From the NCBI GenBank assembly GCA_031771865.1, contig JASISA010000003.1, positions 124,001 to 188,000 on the forward strand: a stretch of 64,000 nucleotides of DNA, read 5' to 3'. Below the pieces are notes generated by a model. It made no database searches. It was not told the DNA's origin and saw only the letters and a list, made by a program, of their open reading frames with translations. Both the position numbers and the translations under genes were made by a program. Shown here piece by piece: positions 20,666 through 31,194 of this stretch (positions are counted from its first letter, which is position 1; the number at the start of each line of letters is the position of its first letter). Source of the DNA: Nothophaeocryptopus gaeumannii. Its lineage: Eukaryota > Ascomycota > Dothideomycetes > Mycosphaerellales > Mycosphaerellaceae.

Positions 20666-21032
20666 TGTTACGGACCGAATCTGCAGGACGCAGAATCAAG
20701 GACATGGAACCATGCAAGAATGACGCCAGAAGTCACGTGTCTGACCACAGTCTGGGACCTCTGGTCAAACACGTGAGGTTTGGCGACCGACAGACCGCCC
20801 GACCGGTCAGTTGGTCGAACGGTCAAACTCGCTGCCAAGAGCAAGCGAGACCACCAAGTATATAGCAACGATGGTTGACTAGCAATCATCGTGTTCAACT
20901 CATGTTACAATCTCACTGATTGGAATAAGCCAAGACTTCCTTCACTTCGTTCCACTTGCCGACGCATTCTCCAAAGAAGCCATTCCACGTGATTAAGCGA
21001 GTCACCTGACAAGCGAGATACCGTGCGTAACA
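20666..21032 (+). repeat. Gypsy 3' LTR (U3-B)
   Basis: It starts TGTTACGGACCG and ends CCGTGCGTAACA. Its U3 matches the solo LTR at 12685-13055 and not the 5' LTR of the same element. A TATATAG box at about 20858-20864 precedes the block shared with the 5' LTR. An inverted repeat with CACGTG cores lies at about 20735-20778. Confidence 0.9.
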
Positions 21033-21276
21033 GTAATATACTAATTCTTCGATTTTAAGCCTTATTCTTCGTATAACGCTCTAACTAGCCGTTCGCCTTA
21101 ATAGGTAGATCGAATACTCTATAATACGGTAAATAAATAGGTAGTTAGAGGTTAGTTATAAAGAGTGTGTATTCGATAAGGAGTCTAGGCTGTATACAGC
21201 GTGTGGACCTGATGAGGAGGATTGCCAAGCCTGCCAAGTATTGCCTGAGGCATAGTCACATGCTTGGGCCCTAAGC
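21033..21276. repeat. RIP-type DNA at the right side of the Gypsy element
   Basis: The first ~135 bp after the LTR are CA/TG-poor and TA-rich, with no readable frame. Normal-composition DNA resumes at about 21170. It does not continue the RIP-mutated LINE found left of the Gypsy element. Confidence 0.6.
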
Positions 21277-23129
21277 TTGGGCCTTTGCCAATCCAACTCC
21301 TTACAAAGTGCAACCAGGGACAAGATCAATGGAACCAAATGCCAAACATTCATGCCGGCTTGCATGGCTCTCACAGAACCCAAAGACAAGGCAGACGACC
21401 CGGTGCGCTTGTACGGCCTTGACCGTACGTCCGATGAGAAAGAGGTCAACAAGCTCCAAAAGGAGGCGCAAGCTGTGTCCGAAGCATGTTACTTCGACGG
21501 CTATAGCCATTCGGTGACTGCCATCCAGGGTTATCTGAAAATGCTGGAGAATGGTACAGCATCATGGAGCGGGTCATTCAGAACGAAATCTTCATCGGAG
21601 ACTGGAAGAACAAAGCAAGTGGGTCAGAGGGCTACGGGAAGGCTTTACAGGATATACGAACGAAACTCAACGTTCTGTGGACTGCGGCGAATGCGAGCAC
21701 TGAGTTCAAGAAGAAGTTGAGAGATGGTATTAACACCCCTGAGCAACTGATTGCTAAGCTGCATGCAATACTGTTGATGTCATCACTCGACGGCTTGGAG
21801 TGGGATGATACCACGAAACAGCATGTGAAAGATGTGAGTAATGAACCCTCGCGGTGTTTTTAGCATGCTCATCTGACCGCTCGATATTGGCAGGTCTTTC
21901 GAAAGCTTGACGAAGAACTAAAAGATGAAAGGGAAAAGAAGCTTGCAGAAGTACTGAGGAAGTTGATGGTCGATGAGAATAGCATCACAGGCAGTATAAA
22001 ATCTCTGGGAGAAAGTCTCATCAACGCAATCGACAAAATCCGGGAAAACAAGCCAAATTGGACAACCCGAGACGCCATCAACGCACTGGAGCTCGCCATG
22101 GCCAATGAGGCTGCTGGTGATATCAACCAGGTCGATGCATATATCCAAGCCAACGCAGCGAGACAAAAGGCCACGCTGAAGAAGGAGACGTACTTTACCG
22201 TCTGTCGAAGTTTGCTCTTGGTAGGGGCCTTGGGCATGATCATTCACGTGTTCTCTAAGCAAGGTGCTCAGATGGAATGGTACGAGCAGCTTGCGCTGGC
22301 GGGCGATATCTTCCAATCCCTCCAAGCTCTGAAAGGGGAATTGTCTACCCTGGCAGCAGCTTGGCCCGGCCTCCGTGAAGGCATTGGTAACGTGGGCAGT
22401 AAGATCGCAGCAGGGGCGGCGTGGATTGCCAAGGCCATCGCTTGGCCTTTTGTCAAGGTTGTGCAGATTGTTGGTTCTTGGCTTCGCGGTGCAGCTGCAA
22501 AAATTGGAGAGGTCCTTATCAATGGATTGAAGGCTGCTGGGAACGCCATCAGGCAAGGCGCTTCAGCGATTGCTTCTTTGTAAGTTCTCTAGTGAACTCT
22601 CGTGCCTAACACTCTTGTACTAATGGTGCCTTGGCAGCTTCCGAAATCTGCCCGTGAGATGGAGTGCTGTCTTTGGCGTGCTGGTTAAGGCAATTGGTGA
22701 GTGAGCCTTCGTCGCCTTTTCAGACCTTCGCTGACCTCAAGAGGCATTGGCTTCTCGACGCTGTGCTTTGCAATCGGGGTGGCGGATTGCAAAGAGGCTT
22801 GGGAGAATGGCCGTCCGTTCGACAAAGCGACTTCGACCATCAGCGCTGCTCTCGCCGGCATAGAGCTGATCAATCTGGTCGTATCTGGAATCGCTTCCAT
22901 GGTGGGCAATACTTGGTTGGTATCAATGTGTGCCAATTTTGGAATCAGTAAGTTGCAATATGACGAGGCCTTGCTTGCACCCCTATCTGATGAACATTTC
23001 CAACTAGTACTCGGAGCGGCTGCTATCATCTTCGCGATCGTTGTCGTTATTGGGGCGATTATTCTTCACGAGGATCCTATTGACAAGCTTGTTGACAAAG
23101 TTGGAAATAGGTATCATCTTCTCAATTGA
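21277..23129 (+). CDS. Multi-exon membrane-associated protein of unknown function, one frameshift
   Basis: Four exons can be joined from family-like sequence. Introns are 21834-21893 (GTGAGT...CAG), 22580-22637 (GTAAGT, branch CTAAC) and 22697-22743, with a possible in-frame fourth at about 22949-23008. The N-terminal ~180 residues are helical and charged. A central amphipathic region follows (SLLLVGALGMIIHVFSKQGA), then Ala/Gly-rich helices (KIAAGAAWIAKAIAWPFVKV). At least one clear transmembrane segment, AAAIIFAIVVVIGAIIL, lies near the C-terminus at about 23020-23070. A one-base frame change at about 21560 breaks exon 1, so the copy may be dead. I do not recognise the family. The gene begins right at the edge of RIP-type DNA and its 5' end may be missing. 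Confidence 0.5.
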
Positions 23130-23665
23130 CATCAGCGAGATTCAGGTGTGGTCGGAGCAAACGATAGGTTTAGAATGATATCGATCGCAAATCAGAGAGC
23201 GAAGAAAATGCCGGGAGTTCTTGAAAGCCAGCTTAGTCATTGTTGATCATTCACGTCATCCTTCCAGTGTTTCGCGTTCACTTCGCACTTTCGTTCTTCG
23301 TCCCGACGACCGTAACAACCGTTCATGGCTACATTACTCGGACCACTTCAAGACAGCCTTCAGAATCTATATACGCAGAGTTCAGCTAAGTATCACAAGT
23401 CCGCGCAGGACGCCTGACCTTTCCAGCTCGAAGATCAGCGACCGCGCGCTGAACCTCTCGAGCCAATTCGACACTCGGCCCGGCTAATCACTCGGATCAC
23501 TCTGACTGATATCTACCGAGCTATCGAATCCTGGTGGCCGCCGGCACCATCCTTAGAGATCTTTAGCCGGCCGCCTACCATCATCTAGCACCGACCACTC
23601 TCAGGCTCGCCAGGTCTACCACTATTGCACCATCACTCATACCGAAGGTTTTCCCCTCTGAGAGG
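23130..23665. other. Intergenic, nothing recognised
   Basis: Ordinary-composition DNA with only short chance frames. It contains the probable promoter of the decayed regulator that follows. Confidence 0.4.
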
Positions 23666-24955
23666 ATGGCTGAGCCGCGATCTCGCCGGGATGCCCGTCC
23701 TTCTCATTCGTATCGCATGGAAGCCGTGCGTTCCTGTGTGGCCATCTGCTGTCTTGATCAATGATACAGTGATACTGACAGCACATTATCATGCTCTGTA
23801 GGCTGTACAGTCTGCAACCGTAGACACAGAATATGCGACGAAACGAGAGGCGTGCTACCGAACAAGGTCACTTTTGCTTGAAGACAGCACCCACTGACAG
23901 CGATCCAGCTCGCCCGTATGCCTTCAATGCAGCACCCGCAACCTAGAGTATCCTTGGGGCCTCGAATATCAGATGGAAGGGTGTTGGTAGTGTATCTAGT
24001 CTCGGGAGGTCGTTACGAAAACGGCAAACGCGACTCCCAAAAGCACCACAGTCGAGCGAAACGCTCCTGCCTTGCCTTCTCTAGAGGTAGCTCTGGCCGG
24101 CTCGGTTCAAGGACATAACTCTCCCTCAGCTTTTAGTCTGCTGGACGAGGATGCTGTGCATCAAACAGATCAGCACGAATCACTTGCTATCAACGGCTCT
24201 CTCGGCCTTGCAGCCTACCAGAAGCTTCGATTCGTGGATTACTGAACATGCTTTGACCAGCCTGATCTCTTACACCTTCAAAGATCCAAACGAATATCTT
24301 GCGTTCGCGTTTTGTACGCTCTGTCAAGATTTTCACTTGAGACAGAGGATCCTGACTGACTAAGCTACTAGTCTTGCAGCGGGTGTGTGCAATTGTACCA
24401 GCATGTGATCGTCAGGACAATCCATGGAGAAAGCTTGCCATTCTTGCTTCGTCATATCCTGTCTTGTTGCACGGCACCATAGCTGTCTCCACGGGCTATG
24501 TGTTTTGTTACGGACGAAGTCACGATAATCTACTATGAGACCACCAGTCACGAGCACTACAGTCCTTGCAGGTTGCGCTGGACGCCGTGCGGCAGGACCG
24601 AGAGAATCAGCTTACTCGAAGTAGTATGACGAAGCACGCACACTTATCGATTCGCGCCTTCTCAGTATTGTCGCCCAAAGAGATCGTCCTGGCTGTCGTT
24701 ATGATGCAGACCTCTTCGGTCCTCGTGACAGGGATTGGCGACGTCGAGGTGCATCTGAAGTGCGCATTGCTTTTAATCCAAGAACTTGGTTCCATCCGCC
24801 ACGCTCCGACCTGCGTCTTCACTTGGCCTCTCCTGTACCGGTCCGCAGAATTGGACATCTTACTTGCCAAAGCCGAAGAAGAGGTACATGAGGCCATTGC
24901 CGGTATTGAGATCGCTCGCTTGAAGGTTCTACCAGCTAGACTGCCAGCATCCTAG
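23666..24955 (+). pseudogene. Relic of a Zn2Cys6 transcription factor
   Basis: From the ATG at 23666 a short exon is followed by a probable intron. The next exon reads CTVCNRRHRICDETRGVLPN, which is the first half of a fungal Zn2Cys6 cluster (CX2CX6C). The second CX2C half is missing, and a stop follows. Downstream, frames at 24151-24363 (NEYLAFAFCTLCQDFHLRQR) and 24566-24955 (LSPKEIVLAVVMMQTSSVLV, GDVEVHLKCALLLIQELG) look like the regulatory domain of such factors. They are interrupted by stops and frame changes. Intact members are nuclear DNA-binding regulators of several hundred residues. This copy cannot encode one. Confidence 0.6.
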
Positions 24956-24959
24956 ATCA

Positions 24960-25263
24960 GAGTCGTGTATGTGCCGATACAGCCTCTGCCTCACAGATAA
25001 TTCGCCTACGCTGATCGATAGTACCCCGAGTCAGAGCTGGGAAGTGGCTACCGGTTTACGTAGATCATCCCGCGGCGCTCATGTCCGCATCCTACGGACG
25101 TGAGGGCAGGATGGTGCTCGAGAAGTGTGGATGATGCTTGAGCTTAGGGGTCCTAGAGTAGTAGCCAATGCATCGGGCTTAGTCAGTTGCTTGCAGACGA
25201 TGCATAACACACCACCTGAGGGTTGCAGTATCTCGTTTTCCGCCAAGTCCGGGTCTCTATAGT
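24960..25263. other. Spacer between two pseudogenes, nothing recognised
   Basis: No frame, repeat or RNA gene is apparent. Confidence 0.35.
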
Positions 25264-25960
25264 GTGACAATGACGAAGGATCGCGCGCACGAGCGGTTCT
25301 CACCTGAGAGCTTCGAGCTCACATCTGGCGAGATACTGCCAAATGCCTACTTGGCGTCTAAAACCTTTGGTTCACCGCACATGCGTTATCGTTCCACCGG
25401 CGTACACAGAATGTCAGTTTCTCTTCCTCGTTCCTGCTCAAGTATTGCGCACGTTGCTCAGAATGGCTGACAAGCTCGCAGAGCGATCACCGATGCAGCA
25501 GAATCTGTCTCGCAGGCACGTGAATCGCTGAACCCCAATACCTACTTCATCGTGCTGCCAGTACTATTCGGTAATGGTGAGAGTACTTCGCCATGGAATA
25601 CGTCTCGAGATGAAATCTTCCCAGCAATCACCTTCGCAGACAATGTTCACGCACAGTACCGCCTTGTTACAGTAAAACTAGGCGTCTAGCATGTCTTTGC
25701 CGTTGTTGGATTTTCCATAGGAGGCGGTCAAGCGTACCAATGGGCAGTCCAGTATCCGGAGTTCGTGAGTGCGATCGTACCGATTTGCACCGCTGCGAAG
25801 ACATCGGTACACAACAACGGGGTTCCTGTAAGGCGTGAAGAGCGCCTTAACAGCTTCTCGCTGTGGCCCCAGCCGAGGCGCAGGCAAAGGACAGTCTTCC
25901 CCTCCGCATGTTTCATGGTCATCTGAGCGGCAGGAGGCATCTCTGAAGGCGTTCGGAAGG
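25264..25960 (+). pseudogene. Relic of a homoserine O-acetyltransferase-like alpha/beta hydrolase
   Basis: Across three frames the family pattern is readable: ESFELTSGEILPNAYLASKT (N-terminal strand), VIVPPAYTE, PNTYFIVLPVLFGNGESTSP, then VVGFSIGGGQAYQWAVQYPE near 25700-25760 and VPICTAAKTSVHNN. The GFSIG box is the nucleophile elbow with the catalytic Ser. LKAFGRVYAP is visible near 25945. An in-frame stop, frame changes and no recognisable C-terminal Asp/His region show that it is dead. Relatives transfer acetyl groups to homoserine or act as esterases; which one this was cannot be told. Confidence 0.6.
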
Positions 25961-26467
25961 GTGTATGCTCCTGTTGTATCTAATAATGTTGACGGGCTGC
26001 TGTGATCGTTGCGGGCAGCTCAGAGAGCTCTGGTGGCTTGCACGTTCGCAAGCAGGCGCAGAATGCGTATTCATTCCGTTTGGTATCATCACCCAGTGCT
26101 CGCCTGTTCCCGGGTCATGCGTGGCCACGTGAGCAGTTCCTGAAGCAGTAGGCCATCACATCGTCGTCGGTGTCGCGCTTGTCCATTGGCCACCTGCAGA
26201 TTGTGCACACACGACAATCCTTCGCCGGCCGCGCAAGCTACCCTATCAATACAGATATGGTATGCGGACTCGCGTTGCCTGATCGAGATCGAGACGACAA
26301 CAGCTTGTGCGATAAAGAAGCAGGGAGGGAGCTTTCTGCGAGGTGGAGTTCGTTATGGCAAGTCACGTGGAGAGAGCGCTTAGTCACGCGTCGTCTTCGC
26401 GTTTCCGACCTCCCTCAGGTCTCCGCGTCTATGCCATCATGCGTGGCCGTGACTCTCAAGACTAGCA
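25961..26467. other. Intergenic, nothing recognised
   Basis: The DNA between the hydrolase relic and the next gene has no convincing coding frame. The 3' half is the probable promoter of the gamma-tubulin complex gene. Confidence 0.4.
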
Positions 26468-29182
26468 ATGGAGCACCCCATCGACCGCGGCTTACCATTC
26501 GAAATCGGCAGCCTATGGCGAGATGCACTCTCTCCAGCCGGTCTGGATGCGCACCAATCAAGTGTTTTCCAAAGAATCGACACGACAATCCCCCTTCTGG
26601 GGCCACTCCAACCTGAGCAAAGCGCGGCCTTCAATATCGACACAGACTTAAGACCTCTGCAAGAACCAAACGACGACCTTCAGCCTGAGCCGGAGCGTGT
26701 AGAGGAGACCCCCCAATTTTTGGCCTCAGTTGGACAGGGCGAGGAAGGACCGGCAAGTGCATTCGATGTATGGGATCTAGATGTTGAAAGAGAGCGTGGA
26801 GAAGACCTTCCCAATCTCTGCACCTGGGAGGCATTCGAGAAGAAAGATGTACCACAGTCTGAAAGCATCGCATGGCTATCGGAGGCCGGACCTGCCGCAT
26901 TTGACGCGGCGCTTCTCTCGGTCGAGAAAACCATCGGCGTTCTTCCACGAGACTTCACTCTTCGCGCTATGTGCAGTCTAGCACTTGGCCGATCCTCCAG
27001 TCTCTTCCAATGGAACCAGCAGAAAGAATGCTTCGAGACAACCCTCGAAGGCGCGTCCGTGTCTGGATTCAGTCTATCGAGCTCTACCAGTTTGACCGAA
27101 GAACTGAAGGACATGGGAGGCATGTTCATACGGCTACGTGACTTTTCAGATTCTCACCGTGGCACTCGCAATGCGTGTCAATCCCTCATGGCGCTGCGCA
27201 GCTGCATTCGAGACATACTGAGTGCGGTCGATGAGTCCATATCGGGCGAACTTGGTAATGTTCGCACCTTCGTTCAATTGCAATCGCTCATTGAACAGCC
27301 ATGGAGCGTGCTTGGTATTTCGACTGCAATCGTGGAGCTTTTGAAGGCCAAGAGTACTGACGAAGAGTTGATTGCTGCACTCGCAGACTTTGTCCACTTC
27401 GAGAGCCAAAAGCAACACATTCTCTGCTCGATGTTGCAAACGCTGCTCGCTAGAGTGAGCAGCCCATGGCTGGAGTCTTTAGCAGCAGATTTGGGCTTCA
27501 GTAGTCCTACCGAGAGACTCATGGGAGACTCGACTCCTGAGCCCGCCATTCAGATTCTGGAGGTGGAAAGCAATGCTTTCCTAAGCACCACTGACCAGCT
27601 TCTTTTACGGGAGACAAAGAGCGCCGTTGCTTGCTTGCGCGAGCAGTCGCCCAATCACGTACTGTTTCGCTCTCACGAACAAGCGGCAATATCTCCATCG
27701 TCATATTTCACCAACATAAGTGCGTCCACCCGAGATGTTCATTCCACAGCACACCGGTACGAGACCCAAGCTACCGTTGCTATTCACGGCTTGGCGGTCA
27801 GACACGACACAGAGACCAGCAATACGCTAGCAAACGATAATCTACAGGCGGAGTCTACGCTCAACGAGTCGCTCCAATCTGATTTCATCACTGGTCTCGA
27901 GGAATTGATGTCACAGGTCCCAGAGGACCAACACTCATCAGGACCGGACGAGCTGCGTGCCAAGACATTGGATGCCTTGCGGAATGAAAGTGGTACGGGG
28001 ATTGGGGATGATGGTCTTGCTCTTGCCGCAGGGATGGAGATGTCGCCAATCGACCGCATCCGACCATTCATTGTCGCTCAGCGCAAGCTCGTGAACGGGG
28101 TACTTCTTCGACAGCTGCTACGAGATCGGAATCTGAAATGTCACCTCGAGCTTCAAAAATCATTCCAGCTTCTAGGTAACGGAGAGTTCGTGTCTCGACT
28201 CTCCAGCGCACTATTCAGCATGGAAGCGCAGTCCGCCGAGCGTAGGCGTGATGCGGTCCCAACAGCGGAGACCATGGGTCTGCGTCTGGGTGCGTCAAAA
28301 ATACGGCGATGGCCACCTGCAAGTTCAGAACTTCAATTGGCCCTGATGGGTCTGCTCAATGATGCTGGTGACCAGTCTCCAGACTCCAAGGCTGCTCAAT
28401 CAGAACAGCAAAACCACCTCAGCTTCGCTATCCGCGAGCTGCCAGAAGCCGACATCGAGCGTGTCTTGGATCCTCATTCTCTCTATGCCTTGGACTTTCT
28501 CCGAATTCAGTACAATGCAACGCCTCCGCTTGATGCCGTCATTACGACGACCATCCTGGACCAGTATGACAGCGTTTTCCGCTTTCACATGAAGCTTCTC
28601 AGGCTGTCTCACGTCACTGGACAACTGACCAAAAAGGCGAACGGAGATCGTAGCACAATCCCGCACGTCCGCAACGTCAGGTTCGCGCAAGAAGCTACTC
28701 ACTTGCTCGACACTGTGATGTCGCACTTCATGGCACTGGGAATTGATTCACCCTGGCGAAAATTCACGGCTTCAATAAACGCCATGGAACAAGATCTTAC
28801 CATCGAAGACATTGCTGGCGAGATCGGTACAAAGGCGACCATTGGCATTGAGGGACTACGCCAATCGCATGAAGCATGTCTTGACCGCATCAGGAGTCGT
28901 CTATTCCTCAAGCAGAAGCAGGAGAAGCTACGTCTTGCCTTGGAAGATGTTTTGACTGCAATGCTGCAATGCGCGTTCGCCCTGCAAGCACGGCATGATG
29001 CTGCACTCGATCAAATACTGTACGACAAGTACCGCCAAGCAGTATCTCGCCTGATCGCGTTGGTTCGAGAAGCTGCCGACAAACCGCCAAAGTCGGTAGC
29101 TGCGACGGAGATGGAAGATGTGGAAGTAATGAGGGTCTTGCTCTCGAGGCTCAACTGGAATGGGTTTTACGACGACAAATAG
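26468..29182 (+). CDS. Gamma-tubulin complex component (Spc97/Spc98 family, GCP6/Alp16-like)
   Basis: A single uninterrupted frame of 904 codons starts MEHPIDRGLPFEIGSLW. After a variable ~110-residue head comes the N-terminal GCP region (LPNLCTWEAFEKKD, then DAALLSVEKTIGVLPRDFTL and LRDMG/LRDFSD-like helices, about residues 115-400). A low-complexity middle follows, and then the C-terminal GCP helical domain from about residue 650 (AIRELPEADIERVLDPHSLY, YDSVFRFHMKLLRLSHVTGQ, LDTVMSHFMALGI). The YxxVFRFLLxLKR-like segment is characteristic of the gamma-tubulin-binding half. The protein would act at spindle pole bodies and other microtubule-organising centres to nucleate microtubules. GCP6 is preferred over GCP5 on the DVWDLD...CTWE head, but this is not certain. 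It is intact, unlike most neighbours. Confidence 0.8.
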   Translation: MEHPIDRGLPFEIGSLWRDALSPAGLDAHQSSVFQRIDTTIPLLGPLQPEQSAAFNIDTDLRPLQEPNDDLQPEPERVEETPQFLASVGQGEEGPASAFDVWDLDVERERGEDLPNLCTWEAFEKKDVPQSESIAWLSEAGPAAFDAALLSVEKTIGVLPRDFTLRAMCSLALGRSSSLFQWNQQKECFETTLEGASVSGFSLSSSTSLTEELKDMGGMFIRLRDFSDSHRGTRNACQSLMALRSCIRDILSAVDESISGELGNVRTFVQLQSLIEQPWSVLGISTAIVELLKAKSTDEELIAALADFVHFESQKQHILCSMLQTLLARVSSPWLESLAADLGFSSPTERLMGDSTPEPAIQILEVESNAFLSTTDQLLLRETKSAVACLREQSPNHVLFRSHEQAAISPSSYFTNISASTRDVHSTAHRYETQATVAIHGLAVRHDTETSNTLANDNLQAESTLNESLQSDFITGLEELMSQVPEDQHSSGPDELRAKTLDALRNESGTGIGDDGLALAAGMEMSPIDRIRPFIVAQRKLVNGVLLRQLLRDRNLKCHLELQKSFQLLGNGEFVSRLSSALFSMEAQSAERRRDAVPTAETMGLRLGASKIRRWPPASSELQLALMGLLNDAGDQSPDSKAAQSEQQNHLSFAIRELPEADIERVLDPHSLYALDFLRIQYNATPPLDAVITTTILDQYDSVFRFHMKLLRLSHVTGQLTKKANGDRSTIPHVRNVRFAQEATHLLDTVMSHFMALGIDSPWRKFTASINAMEQDLTIEDIAGEIGTKATIGIEGLRQSHEACLDRIRSRLFLKQKQEKLRLALEDVLTAMLQCAFALQARHDAALDQILYDKYRQAVSRLIALVREAADKPPKSVAATEMEDVEVMRVLLSRLNWNGFYDDK

Positions 29183-29289
29183 TATGAAATGACGAATCAC
29201 GATCATCACGAGTCCAATGCAATTGCATCCTCAGTCAAGCTCCAGCTTCGTCTCAATACCCCCATTTCCATTTACCTCCGGCCTCGTCC

Positions 29290-30719
29290 ATCACTCTTCA
29301 ACCTCAGGTGCAGTAGTGTGCGCGTCCAGAATCTTATTCAACCCCTCCCTCTGCGCACACTCCTCAAACCGAAAACTCCTCGCACATTCCTCCGATTCCT
29401 CAAAGCTCATATCCTTGAACAACTCCGCAAACTCATCAGAAAAACATCCCGCCATCCAGATCTGATTCACGAGTCTCACAATCTGCCGCTCCGTCGTCTA
29501 GGGTGTAAGATACTGCTCCATCGACTGCGGGATATTCTTGTCGATAAACTCCACAAGCGGGTTGATCACATCTTCCACTGCTTTACTCGGATATCTTCCC
29601 CAACCATCCGATTGCAACTTCCTCTTCTTCTCCAGGAATCAAGTGATGGTTTTCATATACTTACTTTCCGGATCCAGGTGTACCATCCATTGCACTCCGA
29701 TGACTTTGTAGAGCCAGATTGACCAGTGAATGCCGTACTTATCATAAACCTTCAATTGCTCCCCCAATAACGCATACCTCGCCGCATTAATTTCCTCGGC
29801 CCCTGGTCCAACGCCGAATTCGCGTAAACAGGTCCAAACTCCCCATTCCAAATCGGCGTCCCATGATTTCTCATAACCTCCGCCTTTCTCAGAAATCGCC
29901 CCTCAAGCTAAGCCTTCTGCTCCACTGACCCTACATATGTTTGTCCCTTTGGGAAAGCCCACCATAGAGTAGTCGTGTAACCCCCCAAACCACATTCTCC
30001 ATTTTTCGAGATCCTCTCAAACCCTTTCCATTTCCATCGCGAATGTGTTCCCATCTAACCAGAGCACATGCTCTCCATCGACTTCCCGGACCTCTTTCTC
30101 TGCTCTCTCGTAGAAATCTACCAGACGAGTATGTTCGGGATCGCAAGGTTAGTTTAGGAGGTTATAGCCTGCTACCCAGGGGTTGGGATTTGAAGTATGA
30201 AGCGATCGTGCGCCATAACCAAATCGTCCGATCCTGAAAATCACTCTGCTCGAAGAAGGAGGCGTGACTCGTCGCATTATCCGAATGCCAATCACAATTC
30301 CCGTCCCCCCCGATGCGGCGTGTAAATCCAATATCGTGTAGATAGATGCCTTGCTCTGCACACATATCCTGACTATCGGTTCCAACTGCTTCATCCCCTT
30401 GTTTCTCATCCCCCTCTACCCCATCAATCAAAACCCTCGGCTCCTCACTCATCCCCTTTTCGAAATGGCGATTGATAATTAAACGGCACTCTCAAAAAAA
30501 TTCAACCCCTTACTCGCAACAAAACTCCGCATCCCCTTCAGCCCCAAATCTCCTCCAAAGATCTTTCAAAGAAAAATTCATATCTCTCCTTTCCCCAAAA
30601 TCTTCAACATTGATGCCCTGTGTTGCGAATTCACGACCCGGGTATCCAGTTATAAAGTTTTCCATATTCATTCAACCTCCCCAACGCCGCACCTCGCGGT
30701 ATGACGGACTTGCCAGTCT
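29290..30719 (-). pseudogene. GH5-family glycosidase, pseudogene with catalytic Glu codon replaced by stop
   Basis: Read on the minus strand, the pieces give a GH5-type endoglucanase-like protein: GAKLIDSKTGKSVIPRGAAL at the start, FFEQSDFQDRTIWLWR, NPWVAGYNLLN, EVREVDGEHVLWLDGN, LHDYSM, EEINAARYALLGEQLKVYDK, GIHWSIWLYK and a C-terminal tail (VRLVNQIWMAGCFSDEFAEL). In NEP, the acid/base motif of this clan, Asn is followed by TAA at 30151-30149 where Glu is expected. Other frame changes and stops occur throughout. Intact relatives hydrolyse beta-glucans, often as secreted or surface enzymes. This copy is inactive. Confidence 0.75.
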
Positions 30720-31194
30720 TGCTATCGATTAACTTGGCACCTTGGACGCGGAGGACACCTGGTTGTGCTTGCTATTGTGGTGGTGAAGGAGCCATTCTGA
30801 AGATCGAATCGTTTCGTGAGACGCAAAGGTAGTTGCTGGTAGTGGTAGTGAAGTGAGGTGGAAAAGTCCTAGTTTGAGAGCGAATGTCTTTACCTACCTA
30901 CCATGCTCGATCTTAGCCAGCACAGTCGTGGCTGTCATGGTACGTGCATGCAGTGTTTCTGCCTATCATCAGTGGCCGTGGCCGTGGGTGAAGGGTGAGG
31001 TTGGGGGTGGGTCAAGTTCGGATTCAGGCCAAAACAGCTGCGACCAGCGCCTGTGCATGGATGCTGATATTATATTATTCGCTTTACACTACACAATTCG
31101 ATCAGTCTGTGTCTGAACAGTAAGGTATATATAACCAAAGAGTCAATGACCCTGCGCATCCCAATGCAATGGCAACACTCAATATTCACTTCTT
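30720..31194. other. Intergenic between the GH5 pseudogene and the Spo71-like gene
   Basis: No coding frame is supported. It holds the old promoter of the GH5 gene and, near 31195, the 3' end of the Spo71-like gene. A GTATATATAA stretch near 31125 may belong to either. Confidence 0.4.

Larger units (their letters stand above)
14245..21032 (+). mobile_element. Chromodomain Gypsy (chromovirus) retrotransposon with mismatched LTRs
   Basis: A left LTR (14245-14607) and a right LTR (20666-21032) bracket gag, protease, RT, RNase H, integrase and a C-terminal chromodomain, in the Gypsy order. The last 166 bp of both LTRs are identical by eye, but the first ~200 bp are unrelated. The 5-bp flanks differ (CTTAT left, GTAAT right) and the RIP-mutated LINE at the left does not continue on the right. 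Together these facts fit ectopic recombination between two related elements. Pol contains at least five frame changes. An antisense ORF lies between the chromodomain and the 3' LTR. Confidence 0.9.

Noticed and set aside
14240..21037. A 5-bp target duplication for the full-length Gypsy element
   Set aside because: The flanks are CTTAT and GTAAT, which do not match, and the left-flank LINE is not continued at the right.
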